Source: Lachnospiraceae bacterium
GTDB lineage: Bacteria; Bacillota; Clostridia; Lachnospirales; Lachnospiraceae
DNA length: 64,000 nucleotides
Assembly: GCA_028689655.1 (NCBI GenBank)
Contig: JAQVCT010000001.1
Location: 1-64,000 of the forward strand
Direction: 5' to 3'
Every line of letters starts with the position of its first letter. The stretch's first letter is position 1. Both the position numbers and the translations under genes were made by a program. Shown here in pieces: positions 10,112 to 19,258 of this stretch. Below the pieces are notes generated by a model. It did no database searches and had not been told where the DNA came from. It saw only the letters and a list, made by a program, of their open reading frames with translations.

Positions 10112-10129
10112 CTGCATGGTTTATTTTTT
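10091..10129 (+). terminator. Intrinsic terminator across the convergent stop codons
   Basis: AACCATGC (10091-10098) pairs with GCATGGTT (10114-10121) across a 15-base loop, followed by A then six T (10124-10129). The stops of the plus-strand gene (TAG 10109-10111) and the minus-strand gene (TAA 10110-10108) sit inside the loop. For plus-strand transcription it is a standard terminator. In the minus direction the T tract is weaker. Confidence 0.7.
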
Positions 10130-10986
10130 AACTTCTTTTTTGCTGTAAACAGGACTCTAAAAATTCTAAAATTAAAGCGTGATATCATCTGCAGTCCGGA
10201 TGATATTCCACGATATCGTGTGTAATAGTATAAACTTGACTGAAAGGAAACCTGAATCTGTCTTAACACATCAATGGATTTCTTCATGGTCTGTCCGTGC
10301 TCATGGATAAGCTTGACATCTGCATTAAAATACGTCTTATAACCTTTTTTTCTGAATCTTTCTGACAGAATTATTTCCTCACTGAAGAGAAAGGTATGGG
10401 GATCGAATCCCTCGATTACCTGAAAGGAATCCGCCCGTACTGCCATAAAAGATCCCGTCACCCAGAAAGATTCCTGACTTTGATCTGTCTTCACTACATC
10501 TGTGATCCATCTGGTAATCTTGCATCCTTTCGGAAGCAGCAGATCCCAGTAGTACAGGATGAGCTGACGGAATGCACTTACTTCTCTCCGTGGTGACTGC
10601 TGTTCTCCCTGGGGAGAAGTTATCATAGGACCTACCACCGCAATGCGGCTGTCTTCCATAGGACGCAGCAATTCTTCCATAGAAATCTGCTTCTGGAATT
10701 TCAGATCATTATTGCTGAACAGGTAATACTCATCCTGATAATATTCCCTTGCAATCGCTGCCCCCCAGTTATTTCCTTTGGCATACCCAAGGTTCTCCCC
10801 AGTCTTCACATATAAGATCTGCAATCCATGATGATCAATCTCTTCTATTCTCTCTTTCCCATCCGGAGCGTTATCCACGATAATAAAATGAAGGTTCTCC
10901 ACATCCAGAATAGATTCCTTACATTGGTCAATATAGTGAAATGTCTTCTCCATGGATAGATAATCTACAATAATAAAAGAAATCAT
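10108..10986 (-). CDS. GT2 glycosyltransferase, rhamnosyltransferase-like
   Basis: A 292-residue GT-A enzyme of the WbbL/RfbN type. It opens MISFIIVDYLS, has IIVDNAP (about residues 35-41), then NLGYAKGNNWGA and FSNNDLKF (NND in place of the usual DxD metal motif), and later WVTGSFMAVRADSF with FLFSEEIILSERF, the late acidic ED-like motif. It is cytoplasmic and transfers a sugar from a dTDP or UDP donor to a lipid-linked acceptor; rhamnose is the most common donor in this subgroup but is not proven here. The start overlaps the stop of the upstream flippase gene by 4 bases, so the two are translationally coupled. It is the last gene of the long minus-strand block. Confidence 0.75.
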   Translation of the reverse strand: MISFIIVDYLSMEKTFHYIDQCKESILDVENLHFIIVDNAPDGKERIEEIDHHGLQILYVKTGENLGYAKGNNWGAAIAREYYQDEYYLFSNNDLKFQKQISMEELLRPMEDSRIAVVGPMITSPQGEQQSPRREVSAFRQLILYYWDLLLPKGCKITRWITDVVKTDQSQESFWVTGSFMAVRADSFQVIEGFDPHTFLFSEEIILSERFRKKGYKTYFNADVKLIHEHGQTMKKSIDVLRQIQVSFQSSLYYYTRYRGISSGLQMISRFNFRIFRVLFTAKKKLKNKPCS

Positions 10987-12734
10987 GATAATACTTCCTC
11001 TTTCTGTCTCAATGCAGCTTTTCCATCCTTAATCTCGTAAATGTAGTCACAATTCTGAATAGTACTCAATCGATGGGCGATAATAATTAGCGTCTTATTA
11101 CCCTGTAACATATCTATGGCTTCCATGATGGCTTTTTCCGTGTCGTTATCCAATGCAGACGTAGCTTCGTCCAGAATCAACACCTCTGGATTCGTATACA
11201 GTGCTCTGGCAATTCCGATACGCTGTCTCTGCCCACCCGACAATCTGACACCACGCTCTCCTATATAAGTATTGATTCCGTCTTCCAGCGTCTCTACAAA
11301 CTCCGAAAGCTGTGCCTCTTTGAGAGCCTCCCTGATCCTGGTATCATCGATCTGATCCTCCGGTATACCAAATGCTATATTGCTTCTTATACTACTGTCC
11401 ATCAGATAGATGCTCTGCGGTATATAGCCCAGCTTATGATGCCAGTCATCTAAGTGCTGGTAGATATCTCTGCCATCCACCAGAATATGCCCTTTCTGTG
11501 GCTCTAATATTCCTAATATGACATCTGCAAGTGTGGTCTTTCCCGCTCCCGATGGTCCGATAAATGCCACCGATTTATTTTTGGGTATCTGAACACATGC
11601 TTCTTCCAATACACATTTCTCTGTATGAGGGTATATGAACCGAACATGATCTACATCAATACTCTTTGTGAAGGTAAGTTTCTCGTCGCTCTTTACTCTG
11701 ATTACCTGTGTTTTCTGTAGTTCTTCCGCATCCTGGATATCCTTTACCACTCGATCCACTGCACTTTTCTGGAAAGCAATAGCCCCAATGTAACCTGAGA
11801 TTCTACTAAAGGATGGCAGCAGACGGAATGCTGCTACAACAAATACTGACAGAATGGGAATGAAATAAGAGAGATCTACGCCCATAGCCAATTTATATGC
11901 CACCAGAATCAGCATACTACAGATGCATAAGGTCTCCATAATGGGTCTTGGAACGATCATAGTCAATTGATATTTTCTCTGCCGATCCGCATAGATTGCA
12001 GCATTATTATCATAACTGTCGAGGAAAAATTTCTCTCTTCCTAAAATTTTAATCTCTTTGATTCCATCCAGAGACTGCTGCACCCACTGTACTCTCTTAC
12101 CACTTGCCGTACGGCTTTCCGCACCAATGTGTGCTGTCTTTTTACGAAATATTCCCTGGAATGCCAACACAAAAATAACCAGGATCACTACCAGACCCAT
12201 GGTGATTGTCGTGTCCATGAGCACCAGGTATATGAATAACGTGAGACATACGAACAGTTCCGTACATAGTTGCAGATAAGCCAACACAGAATTGAACATT
12301 CCTGTAACATCCTGCAGGATGTTTCTCTGCAGCTCTGCTGTATTATTCTCCAAATGGAAACTGTATTCCTGTGTAAGATAACAGGATAACAGTTTGCCTT
12401 CTAATTTTTTCTGACTGTTAAAAGTGAACTTATACTGAAAATTATAAAGTAATATGAGATAACTGTTCTTTACCAGATAGATAACCACTAATACCATGGC
12501 CAGCCAAATGAGAAAATGATTTACACTATCTGCTCTAAACAATGTATACAGCAGGGTCAGACCTGTACTGCTCTGGATACTGGATGGGTCCATGGTAACA
12601 TTTACGAAAGGCATAATCGCAGATACTCCCAGTAATTCCAGCAAAGCTCCCACCATTGTGAGCAATAATAATTGTAATACTCTGGAACGGTCTTTGCGAT
12701 CCAGTATCGTCCATATTTTTTTTAATTGTTTCAT
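10983..12734 (-). CDS. ABC flippase (PglK/MsbA-like) for lipid-linked oligosaccharide
   Basis: A 583-residue half-transporter: six membrane segments (about residues 20-320) with the PglK-like start VGALLELLGVSAIMPFV, then an ATPase domain. Walker A is GPSGAGKTT (393-401), the signature LSGGQRQRIGIARAL, Walker B VLILDEATSALD, and the H-loop IIAHRLSTI. PglK and relatives flip undecaprenyl-diphosphate oligosaccharides outward as homodimers. A second copy of the same family is at 26504-28258. Having no MATE/Wzx flippase in the window fits an ABC-based export of the repeat unit. Substrate inferred from context. Confidence 0.8.
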   Translation of the reverse strand: MKQLKKIWTILDRKDRSRVLQLLLLTMVGALLELLGVSAIMPFVNVTMDPSSIQSSTGLTLLYTLFRADSVNHFLIWLAMVLVVIYLVKNSYLILLYNFQYKFTFNSQKKLEGKLLSCYLTQEYSFHLENNTAELQRNILQDVTGMFNSVLAYLQLCTELFVCLTLFIYLVLMDTTITMGLVVILVIFVLAFQGIFRKKTAHIGAESRTASGKRVQWVQQSLDGIKEIKILGREKFFLDSYDNNAAIYADRQRKYQLTMIVPRPIMETLCICSMLILVAYKLAMGVDLSYFIPILSVFVVAAFRLLPSFSRISGYIGAIAFQKSAVDRVVKDIQDAEELQKTQVIRVKSDEKLTFTKSIDVDHVRFIYPHTEKCVLEEACVQIPKNKSVAFIGPSGAGKTTLADVILGILEPQKGHILVDGRDIYQHLDDWHHKLGYIPQSIYLMDSSIRSNIAFGIPEDQIDDTRIREALKEAQLSEFVETLEDGINTYIGERGVRLSGGQRQRIGIARALYTNPEVLILDEATSALDNDTEKAIMEAIDMLQGNKTLIIIAHRLSTIQNCDYIYEIKDGKAALRQKEEVLS

Positions 12735-12750
12735 CGCTGCTCCTCTTATC

Positions 12751-13914
12751 TTATTTTCTGTTGGATAATTCTATGATATCGAGCATTTCTTCCATAGTCT
12801 CCGGCATCTTTAACAGATTACCAAACGCTCTTTCAAAAATATTAAAACTTTCCTTGCATAATATCTTATCCTCATCTATCATATGAATCGCTGATATTGC
12901 CTCTATACCAAACAGTATCTTGGCCGTAATAAGCGCAGTACTGGTAAAACCTATCATACACCGAGGTTTTTTCTTTGCCATTGCTAAAATCGTTTCCTGT
13001 GCCATTCCTCTTGATTGTTCTATCCTGCAATTAGGAATATTCTCATATTTGTCTATATGATCTATTTCTCTTGGATGCGGTTTTACAATAATAGTTTCTT
13101 TTCTTTCCTTCAACGCTTCTCCTATTTTCTCATATAGTTTTATTTCACTTTGATCAGAAAGCAAACCACTTTCATACATCATGTTAGGATTAATCACTAT
13201 CGCATCATCATAGTAGGAATAATCCTCTCCTGATACCTGCATTTCCATAATCTTTTTATAATAATCCGCTGCCTTTGGGTTTTTATGATACTGCCCTATG
13301 TTTCCAGCTAAAAGCTTGAAATTGCATACCTGCTTTTTTTTCTTAAGACACCAAAGAAAAAGTGGATCTCTACACAGAATATTTTTGGTGCCTCTTATTC
13401 CAGCCTGTTTATATGCCGTCCTCCACCATCCCATACGTGTTAGAACATAACTTCCAGTCCCCTCATCTGTCAGTATGATTTCCAATCTTTTATCCTCCAC
13501 AACGCGATCTATCTTAGGTATCAAATCATACGAAGGTTTCTCTGGCACTGCCCAATATAAGGTACCTTTTTTTTGTTTTTGACGATTAAAGTCCAGATAG
13601 TATTGATATAATTGAAATTTATCTCGAACCTTTTCCCTTATACTTTTAGTATAACTGGTAGAAATAATCTTTACCAATTCCAGATTATTATGCTTTTGTG
13701 CAATTTGGAAATTGTCCTCCGTAAGTGCATACCCAGTCAAGCCGTGAGGCATGAGCATAATATAGCCTTTCAGTTCCTTCTGTTCCTCTGTAAGCTTTAA
13801 TATATAAGCACTGATGCCTATGGCATGCCACGGTGTTATGGCCGCTGCCAGGAAATTAATATCATTTTTCTGTGCTATTTTCTGGAGTAGCTCTGCTTCT
13901 GTACATTGTATCAT
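12751..13914 (-). CDS. Polysialyltransferase/GT52-like glycosyltransferase
   Basis: A 387-residue soluble protein. The C-terminal half shows AIVINPNMMYESGL, then TIIVKPHPREIDH, then CMIGFTSTALITAKILFG. The KPHPR and G-F-T-S-T-A motifs are those of bacterial polysialyltransferase-type (POLYST) and GT52-like GT-B enzymes, which often use CMP-sialic or related donors. The N-terminal half has FLAAAITPWHAIGISAYIL, also as in that group. No sialic acid synthesis genes are visible in the window, so the donor may be another sugar. The gene is visibly A+T-rich beside its neighbours, suggesting separate acquisition. It is 16 bases upstream of the ABC flippase gene. Confidence 0.6.
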   Translation of the reverse strand: MIQCTEAELLQKIAQKNDINFLAAAITPWHAIGISAYILKLTEEQKELKGYIMLMPHGLTGYALTEDNFQIAQKHNNLELVKIISTSYTKSIREKVRDKFQLYQYYLDFNRQKQKKGTLYWAVPEKPSYDLIPKIDRVVEDKRLEIILTDEGTGSYVLTRMGWWRTAYKQAGIRGTKNILCRDPLFLWCLKKKKQVCNFKLLAGNIGQYHKNPKAADYYKKIMEMQVSGEDYSYYDDAIVINPNMMYESGLLSDQSEIKLYEKIGEALKERKETIIVKPHPREIDHIDKYENIPNCRIEQSRGMAQETILAMAKKKPRCMIGFTSTALITAKILFGIEAISAIHMIDEDKILCKESFNIFERAFGNLLKMPETMEEMLDIIELSNRK

Positions 13915-13936
13915 ATTGAATCATCCTTTTTCTTCA

Positions 13937-15214
13937 TTAAAATTCTCTGCATACACGTCCATATACCTCCAAGATCTGTGTATAATGTTTTTCTGCAGTA
14001 AATCGTTCTTGAAATAGCTGGTAAGACGCCTGTTTCATTTCGGAAAGTTCTTTATCATTCAGTTTCATAACCTTATCCAACATAGAACGTAAAGATGAAA
14101 CCATTCCCGCCGGAAAGATATACCCATTCTCCCCATCTCTGATCAGTTCTGGAATCCCACCCAAATCAGATCCGATCATGACCTTTCCCTGGCTGATGGC
14201 CTCAATGCCAGAGTAGGGGCTGTTCTCATACCATTCCGATGGCAGGATGACTGCCCTGGCATCTCTCACCAGATTCTGCAATGCCACACCCTGTTGAAAT
14301 CCCAGAAATTCCACATTTGGAATCTGTTCTTCCCTGGCCATTTGCTGATAATAATCAAACAATGGACCTGTTCCAGCTATCTTCACCTGATGTTTCGTGC
14401 CCTTAACCGCTTTCATTAATGTACCGATTCCCTTTTCCTCCGAGATTCTCCCGAGATATAGGAAATATGATGTTGCATCTGCATTGTTCCTGCCTGCTCC
14501 ACGATCTGTAATCTTTTCATCTATGGCATCTTGCCTTTTTATCCCATCCTTCTCATCCTCCAGAAAATTGGGAATATACCTCACTCTGTCAGCACTTATA
14601 CCAAATTCTAAGAATTTATCATAATAAAACTTGCTTGGAGTGATGATACAGTCAATCTTGTCATAGCTTTTTAGCATCCGGTGAAGATATCCTTCCACCA
14701 TGCAGATTGCACTTTTTGCCATAGAATCTTTGATACATTTATACTTTACACAATTATAATACTTGTGTCCCTTACACTTTTCACAGATGCCTGTATGATT
14801 CAACATCTTGTAATTCAGGCAAAGCATTTTCAGATCATGGGCTGTATACACAACAGGAATATGATGCTTCTCCAATGTTGACAGAATGGATGGTGACATC
14901 TGATGCTGAAAGATATGAAGATGAGCGATATCCGGCCTGGTATCTATAATGAGCTGCTCCAGATTTTTCTGCGCTTCTCTGGAGTAGATGATGTGACTTG
15001 CCATGGAAAGCTTGTCTTTGATACTGGTATGACCGTTATACTCCACATTTTTGACAAAGTACTTCCCATAAGGAGAATCAAAGTTTTTGTCATCTGCCAT
15101 GGAGAAATCAATGACCTGATGACCATGTTCCTCCAAAAGTCTCTTGAGAGAGAAATAATAGGTCTCACTGCCACCCTTAATATAGAAAAATTTATTAATC
15201 ATCAAAACCTTCAT
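13937..15214 (-). CDS. GT4 glycosyltransferase with cysteine-rich insert
   Basis: Start placed at the ATG at 15214 (MKVLMINKFFYIKGGSE) because GCGGAGACAGGT precedes it; a longer reading from 15244 adds 10 residues. About 425 residues. GT-B fold with KGGSETY (acceptor glycine loop), ILYLG-type start of the C-domain near FLYLGRISEEKGIGTL, and the donor motif ENSPYSGIEAISQG (E-x7-E). Residues about 135-165 hold five cysteines (CLNYK, CEKCKGH, CVKYKC), a metal-site-like insert typical of this GT4 subgroup. Cytoplasmic; sugar unknown. It lies between the DUF1972 enzyme and the polysialyltransferase-like gene in a chain of closely spaced genes. Confidence 0.8.
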   Translation of the reverse strand: MKVLMINKFFYIKGGSETYYFSLKRLLEEHGHQVIDFSMADDKNFDSPYGKYFVKNVEYNGHTSIKDKLSMASHIIYSREAQKNLEQLIIDTRPDIAHLHIFQHQMSPSILSTLEKHHIPVVYTAHDLKMLCLNYKMLNHTGICEKCKGHKYYNCVKYKCIKDSMAKSAICMVEGYLHRMLKSYDKIDCIITPSKFYYDKFLEFGISADRVRYIPNFLEDEKDGIKRQDAIDEKITDRGAGRNNADATSYFLYLGRISEEKGIGTLMKAVKGTKHQVKIAGTGPLFDYYQQMAREEQIPNVEFLGFQQGVALQNLVRDARAVILPSEWYENSPYSGIEAISQGKVMIGSDLGGIPELIRDGENGYIFPAGMVSSLRSMLDKVMKLNDKELSEMKQASYQLFQERFTAEKHYTQILEVYGRVCREF

Positions 15215-15273
15215 TACCTGTCTCCGCTCTGTAAAATATTCCACATTCTCTGTCCGAATCCACCTGCCACTGT

Positions 15274-16446
15274 CTACATCGGCGCATTATCCCCTGCCAT
15301 GAATAACTTTTCGTAGGAGGATACGATATAGTCCCAACTGTATTCCTTCTGAATTCTCTGCTTTGCCAATTCGCCTAAGTTCTCACGATTTTCCGGTGTC
15401 ATGGTTTCTGCTTCTTTCATAAGTTTACATAAATCTCCCGGTTCTTTTTTCCAGTACAGCGCACCGTGTTCCCCAACTTCACGATTAAATCCAACTCCTA
15501 ACAGCAAGTTCACATCGGTGATGCTCATAGCTTCCAGAAGACTTGGATTTGTCCCTCCTACTTCATGACCATGAACATATGCAAAAGCATCTTTACGAAT
15601 TCGATTGATCAATTTGTTTTCATATACCGTTCCCACAAATTTGATTCGGGTATCTTTCTGAAAATTGGTACGTTCCTCCAAAGTCTCGTAATATTTGTTA
15701 TGTTCCACATTTGTGATAAATACCAGCTCTTTTTTCGTATCACTTTTCATGAACTCCCGAATAATGGTCTCATAATTATTCTCCGGCACAAACCTGCCTA
15801 CCACCAGATAAAATTCTCCCGGCCGCACATCATGCTGTTCATACCAGACCTTTACCTCTTGGGCAGCTTCTGCGTACATAGGTGCATCCATATCAGCACC
15901 ATATGCAAGAAATGTAGTCTCCGGGCGGTATTTTCCATACTCCGTATGAATATAGACTTCAATATTTTTCGAGTCACATACCAGCAGACCTGCATGTTTT
16001 ACCATAAGTGATTCCGACCACTTCCAATAACGTCTGATCGCAGCATTCCACTTCCCCCGCATCCATTCGTGTCCATCCGGATTTACCATAAGACGAACAC
16101 CCCGTCTCTGCAGCTTATCTTGATAATGACCAATAAAAGGTCCTATTCTGCACGCCAGGATATAAAGCACAGCATCCTCTATATGATGATTTTTCACATA
16201 AGACAGCACCGACCGAACTGCCAGCATATCATAATATACTGCTTTTGCTGACCCGATCTCGGGTACCTTGATTTGAAAGCATCTGGCATCATGATACGTA
16301 AATTCTTTTGTCTCATTTCCCATACATGCTACATGATATTGGATCTCATTACTTTTTCTATTCTGTACCAGTCTGTCCACAAATGTCTCGAAGCCGCCGT
16401 ATTGCGCTGGAATTCCCTTAGATCCAATGATAAATATATGCTTCAT
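15274..16446 (-). CDS. DUF1972/GT4 rhamnosyltransferase-like protein
   Basis: A 390-residue protein opening MKHIFIIGSKGIPAQYGG, the hallmark of DUF1972 proteins, followed by a GT4 C-terminal domain (VVGRFVPENNYETII, then GGTNPSLLEAM). Characterised relatives, such as the Cps2T/WchF type of pneumococcus, transfer rhamnose as the second sugar of a capsule repeat. The motif VNPDGHEWMRGKW is also shared by that group. Cytoplasmic, acting on undecaprenyl-diphosphate-linked acceptors. Rhamnose remains a family-based guess, since no dTDP-rhamnose genes are in the window. It begins 5 bases after the upstream GT-C gene ends. Confidence 0.75.
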   Translation of the reverse strand: MKHIFIIGSKGIPAQYGGFETFVDRLVQNRKSNEIQYHVACMGNETKEFTYHDARCFQIKVPEIGSAKAVYYDMLAVRSVLSYVKNHHIEDAVLYILACRIGPFIGHYQDKLQRRGVRLMVNPDGHEWMRGKWNAAIRRYWKWSESLMVKHAGLLVCDSKNIEVYIHTEYGKYRPETTFLAYGADMDAPMYAEAAQEVKVWYEQHDVRPGEFYLVVGRFVPENNYETIIREFMKSDTKKELVFITNVEHNKYYETLEERTNFQKDTRIKFVGTVYENKLINRIRKDAFAYVHGHEVGGTNPSLLEAMSITDVNLLLGVGFNREVGEHGALYWKKEPGDLCKLMKEAETMTPENRENLGELAKQRIQKEYSWDYIVSSYEKLFMAGDNAPM

Positions 16447-16451
16447 ATGCG

Positions 16452-17972
16452 TTATTTCTCCAATTTATATAAGGTAAACGGATACCGCCCAATTCCCATT
16501 TCCTTGATTTTCGTTACTTTTAAGCCCTGTTTCTCAAACGCGACTATCTTTTCATTTAGCTCCGCCCCATCATTCATGTACCAGCATTCATCAAAATCCG
16601 CTGCCATAAGATCATTATTTCCCAAGGTAATTATCTCATTCTCCGGGCAATAATAATCTAACACGGTCCAGGATAGCTGACTGTGATCCGTGACAATGAT
16701 ATCATCCACCTTCATATTCTCCTGAATATACGCCACTGCCTCCCTTGTCTGATTATGGTAGCTTCTCTCTAATTGATACTGGGTCATAAAACTTCTGCTG
16801 CCGAATAGCAGAATATAAATCAGTAATATCCATGTGTAGACCTTTCTCCTGCTACAGTGTGTAAATGAAATGCCAAATGCCAGTGTAATCAATCCAAAGG
16901 CGGAATAAATATACCTTGATACATATAACGGTCTGAAAATGTAGGATACGATAGCCCCCACCGCAATAGTGCCTATGGTCGTTAAGCCACACAGCAGCAC
17001 AAGATACCGCTCTGCATCCATGGGATGTTTCTCCCATTTCAGATTCAAGTGAACATTCTTTTTACGCTCAAATACATCTGTTTCTATCTGTAATCCATCT
17101 CTGGTCACCAGAAAAATGAGCCCTGAGAGTAACAATGTGATACGCAGAATCTGTCCGATGCGCCCTTCTCCAAAAATATATCGAATCCAATCCTTGACCT
17201 CTATATTGGAGATCCAGTAGTCATTGGATACTGCGCCGAACTGTTTGATCAGCACTAACAGCCATGGGAAATATACGATAACCGAAGCTATGGATACCAC
17301 AATGCATGGCAGAATATTCCTGGGCTTCCGATAAAGTAATACCATGAATAAGAATAGATCAATCAATACCACCATGATCAATGCATAATAGTGAAGATAT
17401 CCTGCTGCCAGCCCGCAGACACACAAGCCTGCCCACTTCCACAGACTGCCTCTATACGCTTCCTCCAGACGCATAAGTTCATAGGCAAAAAGTGCTGTGA
17501 GCAATACGAACACCATCGCCCATGTATACATACGAATCTCCACGATCATCTCTATTGCATTGTTTGTAAAGGTCAGCAATGCAAAAAAGATTGCAGCGGC
17601 GTAAGCTCCAAATCGTTTCTTCAGGTATGTATTTGCAAGAATCGCCACTGTGACAATTGCCAGATAAGACAGTACCCGCCCTGCCACTGCCGTATATCCT
17701 GTTACTTTTCCGAAGAACATGATCATGATATAATAGAGAGGTGGATGCACATCTGCAGCAGTAGCTGTCAGCATATCGCCCATGCTCATCTTTGCCAGCA
17801 TCAGTGAAAATCCCTCATCTCCGGATATGGAGCTATTGAAGATACGTATTCCATTTATCACTAATAATACAATAGTAAGAAGCGGCAGGATCATATCCTC
17901 CCATTTCCATTTTATTGTCCCCTGACTATCCCTGCTTTTATTTTTCTCATTTTCTTTATTCATACTTCCCAT
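16452..17972 (-). CDS. GT39/ArnT-like GT-C glycosyltransferase
   Basis: Start placed at the ATG at 17972 because GAGGAG lies 6 bases before it; an upstream in-frame ATG at 18008 has no good site. About 506 residues, with roughly 12 membrane segments. The first extracytoplasmic loop holds SISGDEGFSLML (catalytic acid D-E), followed by ADVHPPLYYIMIMFFG, the classic 'H-P-P-L-Y' motif of ArnT/PMT-like enzymes. The soluble C-tail (YIQENMKVDDIIVTDHSQLS) is short. These enzymes take a sugar from a polyprenyl phosphate carrier and add it outside the membrane. The GtrB-like enzyme at 62999-63943 could make the donor. Confidence 0.75.
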   Translation of the reverse strand: MGSMNKENEKNKSRDSQGTIKWKWEDMILPLLTIVLLVINGIRIFNSSISGDEGFSLMLAKMSMGDMLTATAADVHPPLYYIMIMFFGKVTGYTAVAGRVLSYLAIVTVAILANTYLKKRFGAYAAAIFFALLTFTNNAIEMIVEIRMYTWAMVFVLLTALFAYELMRLEEAYRGSLWKWAGLCVCGLAAGYLHYYALIMVVLIDLFLFMVLLYRKPRNILPCIVVSIASVIVYFPWLLVLIKQFGAVSNDYWISNIEVKDWIRYIFGEGRIGQILRITLLLSGLIFLVTRDGLQIETDVFERKKNVHLNLKWEKHPMDAERYLVLLCGLTTIGTIAVGAIVSYIFRPLYVSRYIYSAFGLITLAFGISFTHCSRRKVYTWILLIYILLFGSRSFMTQYQLERSYHNQTREAVAYIQENMKVDDIIVTDHSQLSWTVLDYYCPENEIITLGNNDLMAADFDECWYMNDGAELNEKIVAFEKQGLKVTKIKEMGIGRYPFTLYKLEK

Positions 17973-18023
17973 ATATGCTCCTCGTACAGTTGATGCTGTT
18001 TCCATCACCGATCATTGATTTCT

Positions 18024-19199
18024 CTATTTACTGTCTCTCCTGTAAAGACTGCCCCAGATATTCCACAAATATCTCTCTTCACCCTCTCCTAACAGCAGGA
18101 TCTCCGGCCAGGTATTTATAAGCAGTAATAACACATAATTTCGTGGAATATAGACAGATATACTATGTGCCTCCACCACCATATAGGCTGCAAACAGTAT
18201 AACCATCAACAATGCCGCAATATCTTTACGTTTATAATAATCATATATCATAAGTAAATTCAATACACAATATATAATGCCTGGAATGAAGCCATACCAG
18301 TAAAATAATCGAATAAATCCCATATCAAAATACTCTGTATGAAGCACATTGCCAAATAGTCCCCAGGATTGTATGGGCGCTATTATCATAGCCGTACTGA
18401 TCCTGCGGGTCAACAGTAAATCCAGCTTGTGAAAAGGTCCCGTGGTATATCCATAGTGCAACAGAATAGCCGATCCCACCACCATCATGATAAATGCAGC
18501 TCCACTGAAAATGTACAATGCTTTCCTGGATCTACAGGAACGCCAATATCTGGCTATGGCATAACACAGCACTGTGCATGCCACTATAATCACCCCGGTC
18601 CGTGATCCCGTCAGCTTATATAATCCAATATTTCCCATAAATACTACTAATAGAATATACCATTGAAGCTTCTCAAAATAAAGATAAAAGCCCAGAATTA
18701 TAATGGTCCAGATCATACAGTGGAGTGCGTTTGGATGCCCTAAGCCCAGACAATATCGATTCTCTATCACACCACGTCCAAAATCCGTAGACAAATATAA
18801 GGTTCCGAAGATACCTGTCACAGATAAAATAATCAATAACAGCACGCCCGATAATATGGTAAAGAATACCATCTGTAAAGATTTTCTTAAAGAAATTCCC
18901 TTTGAGGCAGCTACGAACATGACTACTCTGATTATCTCGTTACGATCCGTAATAAAATAAGATATTGCGCCCAATATCCCGAACAGAAATATTGCAATCC
19001 ATTCCTTCCCGGAATATTTCGTAAATAACACCTTCAATCCGAAGAGCAGAAAGGTAATCTGGAACAGACGTCCCTCAATGGGATTGATATAGGCACTCTT
19101 ATCAATGATCACGATGAGTAGCTCTATGAACAGACCCAGATAGAAGAGCCCATTGATATATTTTTCTTTGTTTTCTTTCCATTTTACAGCAGGTTCCAT
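18024..19199 (-). CDS. Wzy-like O-antigen/EPS polymerase
   Basis: A 391-residue integral membrane protein with about 10-11 hydrophobic segments and a long periplasmic-type loop near its middle to C-terminal part. Features of Wzy polymerases: YCLGLGHPNALHCMIW with the glycine-histidine-proline-asparagine turn, and LTGSRTGVIIVACTV, matching the 'SRT/G' stretch common in these families. AATAGGAGCGCT precedes the ATG at 19199. Wzy polymerises repeat units on undecaprenyl diphosphate on the outer face. The family is poorly conserved, so topology carries most of the weight. A second polymerase/ligase-like protein is at 60393-62954. Confidence 0.65.
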   Translation of the reverse strand: MEPAVKWKENKEKYINGLFYLGLFIELLIVIIDKSAYINPIEGRLFQITFLLFGLKVLFTKYSGKEWIAIFLFGILGAISYFITDRNEIIRVVMFVAASKGISLRKSLQMVFFTILSGVLLLIILSVTGIFGTLYLSTDFGRGVIENRYCLGLGHPNALHCMIWTIIILGFYLYFEKLQWYILLVVFMGNIGLYKLTGSRTGVIIVACTVLCYAIARYWRSCRSRKALYIFSGAAFIMMVVGSAILLHYGYTTGPFHKLDLLLTRRISTAMIIAPIQSWGLFGNVLHTEYFDMGFIRLFYWYGFIPGIIYCVLNLLMIYDYYKRKDIAALLMVILFAAYMVVEAHSISVYIPRNYVLLLLINTWPEILLLGEGEERYLWNIWGSLYRRDSK

Positions 19200-19258
19200 A
19201 GCGCTCCTATTACATTTTACAATGTTTTATATTATAGAGATTATTTGTTACTTATCCT

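Noticed and set aside
19200..19258. TATAAT-like stretch before the Wzy-like gene
   Set aside because: No -35 hexamer at 16-18 bases upstream and the gap is A+T-rich throughout, so a chance match is likely.
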